This document shows positions 22,201 through 32,930 of a stretch of DNA of 64,000 nt, piece by piece. Under the pieces are notes generated by a model. The model ran no database searches. It saw only the letters and a program-made list of their open reading frames with translations, and was not told the DNA's origin. The position numbers and the translations under genes were made by a program. The stretch's first letter is position 1; each line of letters begins with the position of its first letter. This DNA is from Metaphire vulgaris (lineage: Eukaryota > Annelida > Clitellata > Crassiclitellata > Megascolecidae): positions 7,727,390 through 7,791,389 of the forward strand of contig CM030845.1 in the NCBI GenBank assembly GCA_018105865.1, given 5' to 3'.

Positions 22201-25004
22201 GGTGGACGGGTTGGAAGAGGATCTGCACATGGCAGGGCTGAATCTCAAAGGAAAAACTGACGGAAGACACCAAATGACTTTAGAAGAAATAGCAAAGGAC
22301 AGAGAACTTTGGAGAGATGTCATGGAGAAGTCAATAGCTGGACACAGCTAGAGGACGAAGACCTGACCTGATATTATAATGTTACAAAACAATAGTGAAT
22401 TACAATTTTTAACTCAACGTCACAAATGAACATGTCAGCAAATATTCAGGCAAATATGATTCGTCTGTGAAACTCAATGGATCGTCTCACTTCAGTTTCA
22501 GCAATGAAACCTGCAAAAAACAGAACACAATGAAGGAGAACAAAAAGTATGATATCTTACAATGTCGCCCAGTTTACGAAATTCAGTCTTTCTGCTGTAC
22601 TTCAGACAAAACCTCAAAGCTAAAATAAAATTCAACATAGAACATGCATATCCAAATTTGCAGAAGTTGTTTTATATTTATTTATTAATGTAATGCAGGC
22701 TGACAATTCAATATTGCAGCAATAAGGTTTTGCATCGGTTGGTTCAACACCCTAGAATGGGCTTGACGTGAGCAAACACAGGCTTAAACAACCAACTCCA
22801 CGACACTTTCTAAAACACCCGAGAACCTACTTATTTCCTGCTCAAAGCAATCATAGTGGAAGTGCTTCTGAGTCCTCAACCAGAAGATCCATTATATTTA
22901 TATACATACCTTGTTACATTACATTATATATATAATAATTTCTTTCATTTTTCATCATATTTAAATAAAAGGTCATAAAAATATTAAATATAAATTTGAA
23001 AAGTTGGAAGAGTAACATACTGTTCTGTGCCACTTCGTGGTAAAGCTTCTCCACAAACATATTGTTCCTTAGAAGGTCAAGGACTTGTCGATAAGATTCC
23101 CAAAGAAACTTCAACCAAGGAGTCAAAATCGTCCTGTCGGTTCGGTCCTGGGTGTCCTCCCCTGTCACAGCACTCAGAAGAATGCTGCAACATCAATTTG
23201 ACAAAAGCCATCAGATAATTAATCAACACATTTAAATTATTCCACTGTTTCATCAATTTCCATAATGAACAAGTGCTGGTATAAGTTAACCTCTTTACCA
23301 TTAAAAATTCTGAAGTTGCCACATGGCGGCAATTTATTTTTATATAAACTATTTTGTTGGAATTTCAAAATTCCCCTTCAAAACTTAAACTATAAAAAAA
23401 TTTATCGGTCGCCTTTATCTTCGTCTAAGGAGTTACTGGACCAAACATGGATCTTGAACCCATATATGGCACTGCCTGAGTCTACCCACACTTTCCGATT
23501 GGATGTCGGCTCACAAAGTAAAGTTTGAGCACCAGTCGGGCTAGCCAGATAATGAAAGATAATGCCACCCGAGTGCCACCTGGGCTAAATGGGAAAAACT
23601 TTAAGCAATGCCAAAGTTTCCTACTCTTCAGGGGACTGAATAACGTCCAAGTCATCGATGTCCACCACCAATTGGTGTGACTCCTTCCATGCCTGCTCAG
23701 TTTTCTCCTCTGCCAGCGACAGGTAGCGTCGTACAACATCCTCAAGAGACTTTGTGTTCACCTAAATGGAATGCAAAACCACTGTAAAGCATGTTCTCCA
23801 AAGCCAGAACTATTCGTGGGTTCAAGACAACTACACTATGTTTTCATATATTTTTTGTGCTCTAACGTATAATCAAACATTATTATAAGTCGTTACAACC
23901 AGGACTTTTTTGAAAAAATTATTTTTGAAATGCAATAGTCGGCAGTAAGCTGTCAACAAGACACAGCAGCCATACAATATTATACTAATTGTTTGGACCA
24001 TCGATAAAAATAAAATGTATTATAAGAAATTTGAAAAGAGACGGCAATTAGATATAGTTCAAACATTCAATTTTTTAATTTAATGTTGCAATAAAAAAAA
24101 TTAAACCAGTCTTCAGATTTCGGGAACGCCATTCCACCTCATTCCGGCACAAAAAAGCCCTGGTTACAACACATCATCTGCATGCAGAAAACAAAATAAA
24201 ATAATTATTAAACTCTGGAAAATAAATAATTATAGGATTTAATTACCTGCTGGCAAATGTTTTTGTACTGGTAAAGTCCTTCCTTTGCCAAATGACTTTT
24301 CTTCAACTCTACACACAGCTCCAGATAGAGCTCCATAATTGGCTCGTGGATTTTCTGCCATGTTCGATGTCGCTTGCTTTTCATAACATCGTAAAGGGCA
24401 TCCAAAGCCCTCTGCTTTTTTCCCACATCAATAAATTCTACAACCGAATTTACCAATTTTATAATTGAACTTCCAAACTTATAGAATAAAACAAAGCAGA
24501 AGCAACAAAGACAACTCCTGCCAATTAAAACTCAGGCAAACAGAGCACGTTTATTAACATATGGACAAAGCAGCTCTTACAATTAACCCATATTATCCAA
24601 CCAATACACTTATACGTCCTGGTTTAACATGACCCATCTCAACGAATGCATAAATCAAAATGCAAACTAACAATGGTAATCGTAGCTTTTCCATTTGCGT
24701 CAGATACGTCCATAACACTAAAGAAACTCAAATACCATCAGTATGCAATTTCTAATATTGCCATCAGGGCCATAACACACCACAGAATATACATACAAAT
24801 GATAATGCATCATGATAATGTGCATGGACTATTTCACTAAGTGAAAAAAAACTACAACAATGTCCAGGTCATGATCATCATCATCGTCCATCTGTTATAT
24901 CCGACGCTGATGTGGGCTATTAAGCGCATGGGAAATATCGTTTTGGCCTTTTCTACCTTTCGCCCGCTTCAGGCGTTCTCGGGACGCTGAAAATACGTCG
25001 GCAT
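10155..25004 (-). CDS. EIF3A: Eukaryotic translation initiation factor 3 subunit A, 22 exons
   Basis: This is the largest core subunit of cytoplasmic eIF3, which scaffolds the complex on the 40S ribosome and recruits mRNA. Exons (5' to 3'): 24957-25004, 24247-24437, 23625-23761, 23021-23184, 22561-22619, 21885-22025, 21011-21219, 20488-20659, 19590-19781, 18909-19025, 18244-18426, 17231-17368, 16589-16798, 16345-16449, 15698-15811, 15392-15514, 14976-15129, 14564-14762, 14175-14324, 12836-13737, 12462-12503 and 10155-10207 (TGA). Phases match at every junction. The summed CDS is divisible by 3 only if one missing base in exon 1 is restored. Landmarks: [28 protein letters not shown] near the N-terminus, [16 protein letters not shown] [10 protein letters not shown], a PCI region around residues 317-500, a charged helical region of about 540-890, acidic/Arg repeats of about 936-1236, and C-terminal DDGWQTVR. 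About 1267 aa; human is 1382. Confidence 0.97.
10279..10473. mobile_element. MITE, 'GGRTCCRTCNATATAGTAC' family, copy 1
   Basis: It begins GGATCCATCAATATAGTACG and ends ...GCATACTATATGGATGAGCCC, which are inverted. The family is shared with 14031-14169 (CACTGAGG..GGGGTTGAAAATA internal match). This copy carries a 50-bp insert of (GTAA)n plus 'ATTTATATAGCACTTTGG', itself a repeat related to 44704-44760. Confidence 0.6.
10527..11010. mobile_element. Degenerate pogo/Tigger-like sequences
   Basis: The stretch holds repeated 'AGAATCCCANTATATC' and 'ATATCGAA' tracts (about 10527-10600 and 10758-10990), of the kind found at ends of Tc1/mariner-pogo MITEs (CAGTAGAATCC...). Exact ends and target duplications are not clear. 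It lies in the last intron of eIF3a. Confidence 0.4.
12836..13737 (-). CDS. EIF3A: eIF3a exon 20: three blocks of acidic/arginine repeats
   Basis: This 902-nt exon encodes about 300 residues of low-complexity, highly charged sequence typical of the eIF3a C-terminus. Three different periodic units are visible: about ten-residue DDDRRGPxR units near the start, a run of about seven DDRGGR hexamers (DNA about 13180-13300), and four DDRGPVR heptamers near the end (DNA about 12865-12960). Between them lie tryptophan-centred segments such as KWRDRL and SWRRGP. The preceding exon (14175-14324) carries [14 protein letters not shown], a motif that lies after the repeats in human eIF3a as I recall it. 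The antisense strand is also open for long stretches because of the repeat structure. Confidence 0.92.
14031..14169. mobile_element. MITE, 'GGGTCCGTCCATATAGTAC' family, copy 2
   Basis: Inverted ends TAGGGTCCGTCCATATAGTAC-type and GTACCATATGAATGAACCCTTA enclose a short G-rich interior. It ends six bases before the donor side of exon 19 (14175-14324), so the insertion lies almost against an eIF3a exon. Confidence 0.65.
15953..16138. mobile_element. pogo/Tigger-like MITE in eIF3a intron 14
   Basis: Termini are CAGAGGATCCCACTTAATCG and, inverted, CAGTTAAACCTGCTTAATTG. Both ends are flanked by TA (15951-15952 and 16139-16140), the target of Tc1/mariner-type elements. The interior repeats 'TTAATYGCATA' motifs and does not code. 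Confidence 0.75.
16345..16449 (-). CDS. EIF3A: eIF3a exon 14, followed by a GC-AG intron
   Basis: The exon encodes [19 protein letters not shown] and ends ...A-Q-E-K-K. The exon boundary is AAG|GCATGC, so the donor is GC rather than GT. The next exon (15698-15811, [16 protein letters not shown]) must join in phase 0 exactly here, and no nearby GT gives an in-frame join. The segment is part of the long helical charged region of eIF3a. Confidence 0.9.
19903..20130 (+). mobile_element. tRNA-derived SINE with perfect target duplication
   Basis: The 228-bp insertion contains a pol III A box TAGCAGAGTGG (19915-19925) and a consensus B box GGTTCGAGTCC (19959-19969), at tRNA-like spacing. A tRNA-unrelated body and a short TTTAC-type tail follow. 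A perfect 10-bp duplication, TTATGTCAAT, flanks it (19893-19902 and 20131-20140). It lies in the eIF3a intron between exons 8 and 9, opposite to the gene. The intact duplication argues for a fairly recent insertion. Confidence 0.9.
20730..20918. repeat. 24-bp tandem repeat, about 8 copies
   Basis: The unit is CATAAACAACTTAACAATTTGAAG with few substitutions. It fills over half of the 351-bp intron between eIF3a exons 7 and 8. The head-to-tail arrangement without spacers rules out a CRISPR-type structure. Confidence 0.95.
22118..22351 (+). pseudogene. LINE C-terminal fragment in eIF3a intron 5
   Basis: A 78-codon open frame reads ...[20 protein letters not shown]... and ends KSIAGHS. The [12 protein letters not shown] block followed by an ELWRD segment is the usual extreme C-terminus of RTE/CR1-type non-LTR reverse transcriptases. 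The polymerase domain is missing, so this is a 5'-truncated relic, antisense to eIF3a. Confidence 0.8.
23900..24162. mobile_element. hAT-like MITE, 'CAGGGCTTTTTT' family, copy 1
   Basis: It begins CAGGACTTTTTTGA and ends ...CCGGCACAAAAAAGCCCTG, an inverted terminal repeat. The 8-mer GTTACAAC flanks both ends exactly (23892-23899 and 24163-24170), diagnostic of hAT-type insertion. It lies in the intron between eIF3a exons 2 and 3. The second copy is at 39479-39754. Confidence 0.85.
24957..25004 (-). CDS. EIF3A: eIF3a exon 1, with one missing base
   Basis: The reverse strand reads [11 protein letters not shown], the conserved eIF3a N-terminus, and then hits TGA. Adding one base after the GCC codon would continue as L-K-R-A-K and join exon 2 (EFIDVGKK) in the correct phase. 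The exon is 48 nt where 49 are required. In the assembled sequence, a second frame from an ATG at 25098 (MSETEKSKFLRKSAAFDH...) runs open through ERLKRAK and joins exon 2 in frame, giving a hypothetical alternative 47-residue N-terminus. A consensus error is the simpler explanation, because 11 conserved residues survive in the other frame. Confidence 0.9.
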
Positions 25005-25104
25005 CGTCGATTCGCTTTATTTTTCGTGTATCTTTCGACAAAAGATGATCGAAGGCGGCAGACTTTCTCAAAAATTTGCTCTTCTCCGTCTCAGACATTA
25101 ATAT

Positions 25105-25145
25105 CAGACCAAGATGGCGGAAATGCGGATTCCGGAAGCGGAAGT
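25105..25145. promoter_or_regulatory. Candidate eIF3a core promoter (YY1- and ETS-like sites)
   Basis: AAGATGGCGG (25111-25120) matches the YY1 site typical of TATA-less promoters of translation genes. TTCCGGAAG with a following GCGGAAG (about 25130-25145) matches the ETS/GABP site. Both lie about 110-140 bp 5' of the eIF3a start codon on the minus strand, and no TATA box is evident. Function is inferred from motif and position. Confidence 0.55.
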
Positions 25146-25658
25146 AGATTTACCACAAGCAATAGAGAAGCAAGCTCTACTCTAGATATTCGTAGAATCC
25201 GAGATTTTTGCTAAATCTGCTGCCCTCAAGCCTTTTGTCAGTCCTCTTGTCACCAATCAACTTGACTAAGTTGACTATTGCAGTTCCTTATAAAATGTGA
25301 TGCGAAAAAGCTTCAAATAAAGTTCAGAGCGCTCTTGCTAGGTAAAGGTACAGGTTCGCCCATTTCGGTTTCAGGAAAGAAGACACAACATGAAACTGTT
25401 TAAGAAACGGGCTGGGAGATGCAAATAGCACTTTTTAGTGGAAGAGTGGTGGACAGATGGGATGAATTGGAGAAGATTGTAATGGCTATGAGTGTGAACG
25501 ACTTCCAAATGGCCTACTGTAGGCCTACTGTAGGTTACTATAGATTTGGGTGAATGCGACAGCACGTGGTTCTCGCACAGGGCTGACCCTACTGAACCAC
25601 TTCAAACTTTGTATTTGTTGTTATTGTTATTTATTATTATTATTATTATTGTTTATTA

Positions 25659-25733
<75 letters not shown>

Positions 25734-27180
25734 GGATTTAGCATTATTATTATTACGCAGGTGCATTATTATTATTATTACCATTAATCTAGAATAGAAC
25801 GTTTAAAGCCATTGCGTTCTCCAAATCTAGAATAGAACGTTTTTGCTTCTCAATCCGCCAAAAATCTGCTACATGTTTATCACCGCCCTCTAGCTAATAA
25901 AGGATGAGTCAACTTTAGAACCCTAACTTATGAACGCCGTTTCCAAAAATTAATTCCCCCGTGGGGGATGACTTTAAAAATTTGATTCCCCCTTTAAAAG
26001 GTTAAGAGAATATGTCAATGGAACAAAATAAATCAAAAGATAAAGCCTATTAGGCCTACTTGTAACCCGAATACCCTTTTGTCGGAATATATTAGTAAAT
26101 CAACATCGATCAGTAAATATTCAAATATTCAACAGATGGCAGATCAAATTTCAAGCACCGTCGTAATTTTTACGCGACCGTTGTTGTTGCTGTTGCTGTT
26201 GTTGGAGGTGATGATGATGATGAGGAGGAGGAGGAGGATGATTATGATTATGATGATGATTATGATGATGATTATTATGACAGGAAATGGAAAAAGTTAT
26301 CGTAACAATTTCAGTGTTGGCTCTATAGATGTATTTAACGATGATAGAATCCTGTTGAATGAGAATGTTTTGGGTTGTCTATAGCAATATAGATTTCAAA
26401 TATCGTGGTTGACTGAATGCCCAGTGTTTTCTAAACCAGGAGACTAGTCTTGAACTCAGTACTCATTAGTCATCTAGCCAAACAAATTATTTCCTGAAAA
26501 ATTATTTAATCTAATCAAGTCAGATGCAATCAAAATAGATGTGTTTTAAATCTAATCTTACGCTTGCGGAGCAATGAACTGGAATTTTCAGCTTAGGCTT
26601 AAATTACTGTGTGTTAAAACAAATTAAAACTTTCAAACGTCTGTCTGTCTGTCTCTCTCTCTCTCGATCTCTCTCTCTCTCTCTCTCTCTCCTAGAGTCC
26701 CTTCCTACCTACCTGCCTGTCTGCCTATTTACCTACCTACCTCCCTACCTATCTAGGCCTACCCTATCTATTTGTTAGCACAGTAATGAAAAGCACGTGT
26801 GGCTATTCCGTGGTAGCGTCCAGTGGAGCGTTTCTGCTGCCCTCTGGCCACTCGTCTTCGTAGTTAAAATTCAATTTCGTGTTTCCTGTGGGATTAGACT
26901 GTTTACTCAAAACCAGATTACGACGTCCCCCCCCACTCACTAGCTGACAGTCTCTAACAACGACGGACGGACACGGACGGACATCGGCCAGTCCCCGCCG
27001 GGAAATACTCAGATATCCGACTGGCGTCGGTCGAATCGGCAGAGGGCGCTAGCGAAGAGAGCGATTAGCAACGCTAGCTGGCTCCGCGAGCGTCTTAGCT
27101 CTTAACCACACGTATTGACTTGTGCTGACATGACCGCGAGCAATAATTAGTTACCATTAATCAGAACCGGATCGTCGGGT
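25145..27180. other. Repeat-rich intergenic DNA upstream of eIF3a
   Basis: No supported gene. The stretch holds the ATT tract, GAT/GAG-rich runs (26205-26280), a short TC tract (26650-26693), and several TAGGCCTA octamers. A CpG-richer segment (26800-27150) codes for nothing recognisable. Confidence 0.5.
25630..25737. repeat. (ATT)n microsatellite
   Basis: About 110 bp of TTA repeats follow a 'GTATTTGTTGTTATTGTTATT' transition. The tract precedes a short direct duplication 'AATCTAGAATAGAACGTTT' (about 25786-25805 and 25825-25843). Confidence 0.9.
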
Positions 27181-27185
27181 CGAAG

Positions 27186-27496
<311 letters not shown>

Positions 27497-27783
27497 TTCG
27501 AACGGCGCTCCGGTGCAAAGATTCGGGAAAGAGCGGGGTTCGTTGAATCCGTGAGACGGTTCACGGTTGAGACCAAGCAGGGTTCTGCAAATGCCAAACT
27601 AAATTATTGCACACTCAATCAAATTTTCAAAGGTCTGATCCGAGCATGGAGTGTTAAGTGAAAAGGAACTGATGGGCCATTATACTGCATAAGCTTGAGA
27701 AGTCTTTCGACACAGCGTAGGCCTATAGGCCTATATGGTGGTCCGATAAACACAGTTTTATGAAAACCTAACACCGGACAGAC

Positions 27784-28691
27784 CAAGGACTACTAGATTG
27801 CCTGGACGCGTAACTGACGCGTAACTGAAAAAGGAGCCATACTTCAGGGGGCTGGATAAATGCAGCCTCCTGTGCATTTGCATGTAATTTTGGACTTTTT
27901 CAACTTCCAATTGCTCGGATTCTGTGAAAGCTAAAATTATGAGGTATACACCAATGTTTTGCATTTTTATCCCTCTTTCAAACCATCCGTGCAAAATTTA
28001 ATAACAATTGGGATAAGGGTCTACAATCTGGCCTGAAACAGAACCCCCTCAAAAAAAATTTTTTTTAATGTTCCAAGCTGTGTTGAGAAAATTTTTGAGT
28101 GGCAACCTAACTTTTGTGAACAGCAAAGTTGTAGGGGAATGTAATTGGAACAAAATAAGTCAAACATTTTGAAAATTGGACAATATTTGGTCGAGATATA
28201 GCAAATTATAAAAGAAATACAAGCATCGTTCTAAACTGATCGAAACGACAATTTATCGGAAGGAGAGTGCTCGGGGTAGGAAGAACATATCTCGACCAAA
28301 TATTGTCCAATTTTCAAAATTTTTGATTTATTTTGTTCCAATTACATTCCCCTACAACTTTGCTGTTCACAAAAGTTAGGCTGCCACTCAAAAATGTTAG
28401 CAACACAGCTTGGAACATAAAAAAAAATTTTTGGGAGGGGAGATCTGTTTCAGGCCAGATTGTAGACCCTTATCTCAACTGTTATTAAATTTTGCACGGA
28501 TGGTTTGAAAGAGGGATAAAAATGCAAAACATTGGTGTATACTTCATAATTTTAGCTTTCACAGAATCCGAGCAATTGGAAGTTGAAAAAGTCCAAAATT
28601 ACATGCAAATGCACAGGAGGCTGCATTTATCCAGCCCCCTGAAGTATAGCTCCTTTTTCAGTTACGCGTCCAGACAATCTAGTAGTCCTTG
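27784..28691. mobile_element. 0.9-kb foldback (palindromic) element
   Basis: Two arms of about 410 bp (27784-28200 and about 28288-28691) are near-perfect inverted copies around an 85-bp loop. The same 60-odd-residue frame (MHGWFERGIKMQNIGVY...) appears on opposite strands in the two arms. Terminal CAAGGACTAC/GTAGTCCTTG is flanked by GACAGAC (27777-27783 and 28692-28698), a target duplication of 7-8 bp. It resembles a foldback DNA transposon or a very long-armed MITE. The left arm carries a small internal duplication (CGCGTAACTGA twice). RNA from it would form a long hairpin. Confidence 0.88.
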
Positions 28692-29654
28692 GACAGACGT
28701 AATAAAGGCCAGTGGCTTTAAAACTTAGAAAATCTGATTTACTTATCTAAATTTTAGGCCTACTGTCAGATTTTGACGGCTGCTGCGCTAACGCAGTCCA
28801 CTAATCAGACTAGGCCTAATCTATAAGACTTAGTGCAGATTCTATGTAAACCTATACGGATTTGCAAATTCGAACTCGGTCAAACGTCTATTTTTCTCGG
28901 CCGCAAGAACATTTTGGACAGTACTAGAATCAAACCGGTAAATATGAACTCGAGAGTAATTGTGTGTAAAGACAAAAAGAAAGCTGATGGAAAAATCACA
29001 CTTTAATAGGCCTAAACCCACCCTGAAGAAATTTTCAGTTTCGCACGAATAAGGGGCGGTCCAGATACGCCCAGTGGATGCACCAATGGTTGCCTGTACG
29101 CGACTTTCGCAGCTTTTTCGGCTGCAAATAATTAATGCCCATAAATAATTGGCTTCTAACCCCCAATAGTCACGGTTTCTTCATTGGCATTATTGCGATA
29201 TTGCCGTGTCCTGGACGGTGTCCAGTAGGTTATACAACATAAATCACAAATTATAATTATTGTCGTGGAATTAACATCAAGCCTCTCAGCATGTTTGCAA
29301 TCTTTGCGAACCTAAATCTCAGGATTGTCTTCTGGATTGCAACAGCATCAGTTAAGCACGTATAAGCTGAAAACGGCGACGCGTGCGCACATACTCTTCG
29401 CTTAATGTTCCCCATACAGTCATCAGTCAAGACATAAGAAAACAATCTTGTCTTGTCTTCGCTCTTCAGCCATGCATCCTCGATTCGATAGTAGACCGCA
29501 TCAGAGGCGATAAACAAATATAAACAAATGAACAATTCGAGGCAATAAAACTATCGGTCTAAGCATGATACATTTTGATCATCTCGTACCCTTAAAGTCC
29601 AAATTAGGCACCGTGATATACATATCACAAACTTACACACATAGGCTACATGCA

Positions 29655-29940
29655 TAGGCCTACATACATACATACAAACACACATACATACATAGGGCCT
29701 ACACACGTACATACATGCATAGGCTGCAGCCTGCATGCTGTACACACATACATACTGTACATTCATACATACATGCATACATGCTGTACAGACATACATA
29801 TATACATACACGCATATATATGTAAGTAAATGTATACATAAATGCATATATATATATATATTAACCTGCATGTATATAATTATAATTACTTACATATATA
29901 TATATATGCGTATATGTATGTATGCATGTATGTATGTATG
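29655..29940. repeat. (CATA/TATG)n microsatellite block
   Basis: Degenerate ATAC/ATGT tetranucleotides with TATA runs. It ends at a (TATG)n stretch that is interrupted by the LINE fragment at 29941 and resumes after it at about 30594. Confidence 0.85.
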
Positions 29941-30593
29941 TTGATGGTGAAAAGTTGGAATGTGTTGATCAGTTTATTTACTTAGGAAGTCTAATAACCG
30001 AAGATAATGACTGCAGCAAGGAGATAAGAAGACGGATTGGAATTGCAAGCAGTACTTTTGCCAATTTGAGCATGATCTGGAAAAGTAAAAACATTTGCAC
30101 AGACATTAAATTGCGAATTATGGACACATGCGTGATATCTACCCTACTGTATGCATGTGAGACATGGACCATGAAGAAACAAGACAGATTAAAACTGAAC
30201 GCATTTGAAATGAAATGTTATAGGAAAATGCTGAAAATAAGTTATAAAGATATGATCAAAAATGATACTATTCGCAAAGACCTGGGACGAACAAAGACTG
30301 TTGTGGAGAAGATCAAAGAAAGAAAATTATCGATATTTGGACACATCTGCAGAATGAGGGATGACAGAATAATAAAGACAGTGATGGTGGGCAGGTCAAA
30401 TGGTATGAGAAAAAGAGGAAGACCAAAGAGAAGATGGATCGATGACATTCTTGAATGGACTGGACTTGACACCACCCAAAATGCGATACACATGGCCAAA
30501 GAAAGGAAAGGGCCATGGGCGAGCACTCTTACACCGTTGGCTCCGACGGTCCTTATGGACTATGGAGTGTGATGATGATGATGATGATGATGA
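29941..30593 (+). mobile_element. 5'-truncated non-LTR retrotransposon (LINE) 3' end
   Basis: The frame is open to a stop at 30570-30572 and reads DGEKLECVDQFIYLGSLITE, RRIGIASSTFANL, CVISTLLYACETWTMKK, then GRPKRRWIDDILEWTG. This is the region after the polymerase catalytic core and the C-terminal tail of RTE/CR1-like LINE proteins. It ends in (GAT)n (30572-30593), a common LINE tail. Tetranucleotide (TATG)n lies on both sides, so the element appears to have inserted in a microsatellite. There is no stop or frameshift over about 205 codons. The catalytic domain and endonuclease are absent. Confidence 0.88.
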
Positions 30594-31112
30594 TGTATGT
30601 ATGTATGTATGTATGTTTGTACAGCATGTATGTATAGGGATGGATGGAAGTGGTGACTCTGGGGAGGAAGTGATCTCTATAATCTTACGTTTGATAAATG
30701 GCAGATAAGAACCGGAGCATTTAATTGATTAAGAAATGTGGCCTCATCGCATTCGTGAAAGCGTTGTTCACTTTTTAAATAGGCATAAGAACTTACAGTA
30801 GGCCTAGATTTAGACTATTTCCACTACAAACATGTCTGCTTCCAACGGGGTCCGACAACTAACATCCAAAATTTTCGACTCCATTGTAGACTGAAATCTC
30901 AACCCGCGGCCAAATCGAGCATTGCGGAAAAGTTATTCTGAGCAGAGGCCTACAGAGCGACGATGACGAACGAACGGTAAGCGATCACAGTGACTTTTGT
31001 AGGTCGCTATAAACTCACTCGATGACAGACATTCGAGAAAGAAAGATTGAAGATGTGTCAGATCAGATGATGAAGGGCCAAAGGTCGCCGGCGATGCTGG
31101 AGCATCAGTTGT

Positions 31113-31203
31113 GAATGCAGCCGCAGCAGCCGCAGCAGCCGCAGCAGCCGCAGCAGCCGCAGCAGCCGCAGCAGCCGCAGCAGCCGCAGCAGCCGCAGCA
31201 GCG
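31113..31203. repeat. (CAGCAGCCG)n array, 9-bp unit
   Basis: About ten copies encode polyalanine on both strands in some frames. Frames of 105-148 codons run through it, but no recognisable domain flanks the repeat. It lies 1.7 kb upstream of twist. Confidence 0.9.
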
Positions 31204-31595
31204 GAAGCCGATCTGAGTGGCAGCAGATTCCTCTGCCGTGATCTCACGGCGTCTGGTGGAGAGAGGAGGAGCCCCGGCGTGAGTCTGCAGCCAATGGTTG
31301 CGGAGAAATTTTTGGGTTTCGCCCTAATATACAGACTCCCAAATGACAACGCAGAAATCAAGCTAAACAGAAGGATCACCGAGGCAAAGACGTTTGGATG
31401 GGCCTATTATTATCATCTCGACGTTTAGACTTCGATCGTCTAATTTCGATTAGACCATCGCCAACTGGACGACTGTCGCAGTAAAAGAGATTCAGTAAGT
31501 ACAGTATAGGCTACCAGAGTTCAATTCGAGCGAGAATGCATATGGGCGGCCTAAGCCTTTAAAGGAGACGGTTTTGTGATTTGATTTTCAGCAGA

Positions 31596-31744
31596 CAGTG
31601 GCGTAGCCAGGATTTCCGGAAGGGAGGGTTGGTTTTTGATTTTCACCGTGACCAACTTTGCAAAAATCCTGACAAGCAAAAAAGAAACGTTATCGCCTCT
31701 AGATTTTAGGTGACAAGCAAAAAAGGTCCTCGCTTCTAAAGCAC
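31596..31744. mobile_element. hAT-like MITE, 'CAGTGGCGTAGCCAGGATTT' family
   Basis: It starts CAGTGGCGTAGCCAGGATTT like the element at 3286 and contains the same 'CTGACAAGCAAAAAAG' internal motif twice. The right end is approximate and the target duplication was not resolved. Confidence 0.5.
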
Positions 31745-31990
31745 TGGATGCTGTCGGAGGGAATATATCAGCCACATTTTGCAATAGCCTACTAGTTGAC
31801 AATGTTTCTCTATATAGAACCCGTTATTTCAGGTCAATTTCTGAAGCAGCCAGAGTCATTTTCTGTTCAGATGTAGCGTCATTAAGTTGTTGCCAATAAT
31901 GGCGATCAATTCACTAGGCTACCTGCACTGGCAGTGCAGTGCAAACTCTTCTTCTGCTCAGCGTAAGGAATCTCCTGGCTTAATTTCGTA

Positions 31991-32101
31991 GGCGTAAACT
32001 TCGATTAGGCCTCTAGGCTCGAACCCTCAACTTCTAGAGAGGCTGTCATAGGGAGGAGAAGTTTGGGGGTTGGACCCCGCTTTTTTATCCGCGTTTACGC
32101 C
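31991..32101. mobile_element. Small inverted-terminal element, 'GGCGTAAAC' family, copy 2
   Basis: Starts GGCGTAAACTTCGATTAGGC and ends ...TATCCGCGTTTACGCC, giving a clear 9-10 bp inverted repeat. It is a better-preserved copy of the element at 7684-7838. Confidence 0.6.
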
Positions 32102-32930
32102 AATGCTTAAGTCGACATCTTGTGCACTCTATCGCCGTCAAGGGAGAAAATAAAGTCGTAAGCTCATTTGTTGTTGCTTCCCCCCCCCAGTGAGCGGAAC
32201 CAACCAGAGGTGAGACGCCTATGATGGACATTAGGTTTTCTAGGGGCACACTGCATGTAACGTGCTTTAAAAACCCGCACTTGTCTATTGGCCAAATGGC
32301 GAGGGAGCAACTGACAATAAAGTGAGCACTTCTTTATCCAGCTGCATTTGAATTGCCTGGTTGAAGTCACAGGACCTGTTTCAACGTGTAGTGATACGCA
32401 AAATGTGCAGTGATAAAATGAAAATATGCAGTGGTAAAATGCAATTTTCTGTGCTTTGTGCAGTACGGGGTGGATCCTTTACAGTATTCCGATATCTTAA
32501 TAAGTGATTTTTCTTTTCTGATTTCTCTCTCTCTCACGTGATGTATTATAGCGATTACTAAGAACGCTACTTTCATTCTAAGGTAGACTACACTGTAGGT
32601 CAGATCTCTCGCAAACTCTCAACCTAGTTCTTTTACAATTAGACCTCCACAAATGAGAATTTCAACGGAGTTTTTCAAGCTCGATTCAAAATTAGGCTAG
32701 AAAATTTAAACAGTAGGCCTACTGTTGTGCTGCTTTCCAAAGCGCTATAGTAATCCACGAGATTTTACTTAGCCTACTTATATTTGGCGAGTCTTTTTAT
32801 GACCATATAGGCCCTATACGCCATGAAATAGGCCTATATCTTCACCGCCTGCGTCGTTTATTTCAGATTTTTCGAAAATCGAAAAAATCAAGAGGCCTGG
32901 AAGTCAATTGGCGGTATCGATTCGTTCACG

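Noticed and set aside
22440..22515. Possible eIF3a exon ([17 protein letters not shown] on the minus strand after a CAG acceptor)
   Set aside because: Exon 5 joins exon 6 in phase 0 and restores conserved sequence without it, and its frame soon stops.
25113..25184. Short plus-strand frame MAEMRIPEAEVDL... divergent from eIF3a
   Set aside because: It ends after 23 codons with no donor site. The ATGGCGG is better explained as a YY1 promoter motif.
27758..28728. Two similar 78-codon frames (MHGWFERGIKMQN...)
   Set aside because: They are mirror images in the arms of the palindrome, with no domain or codon evidence for a protein.
30933..31428. Polyalanine frames of 105-148 codons
   Set aside because: The alanine run comes from a 9-bp repeat and is open on both strands; flanks show nothing conserved.
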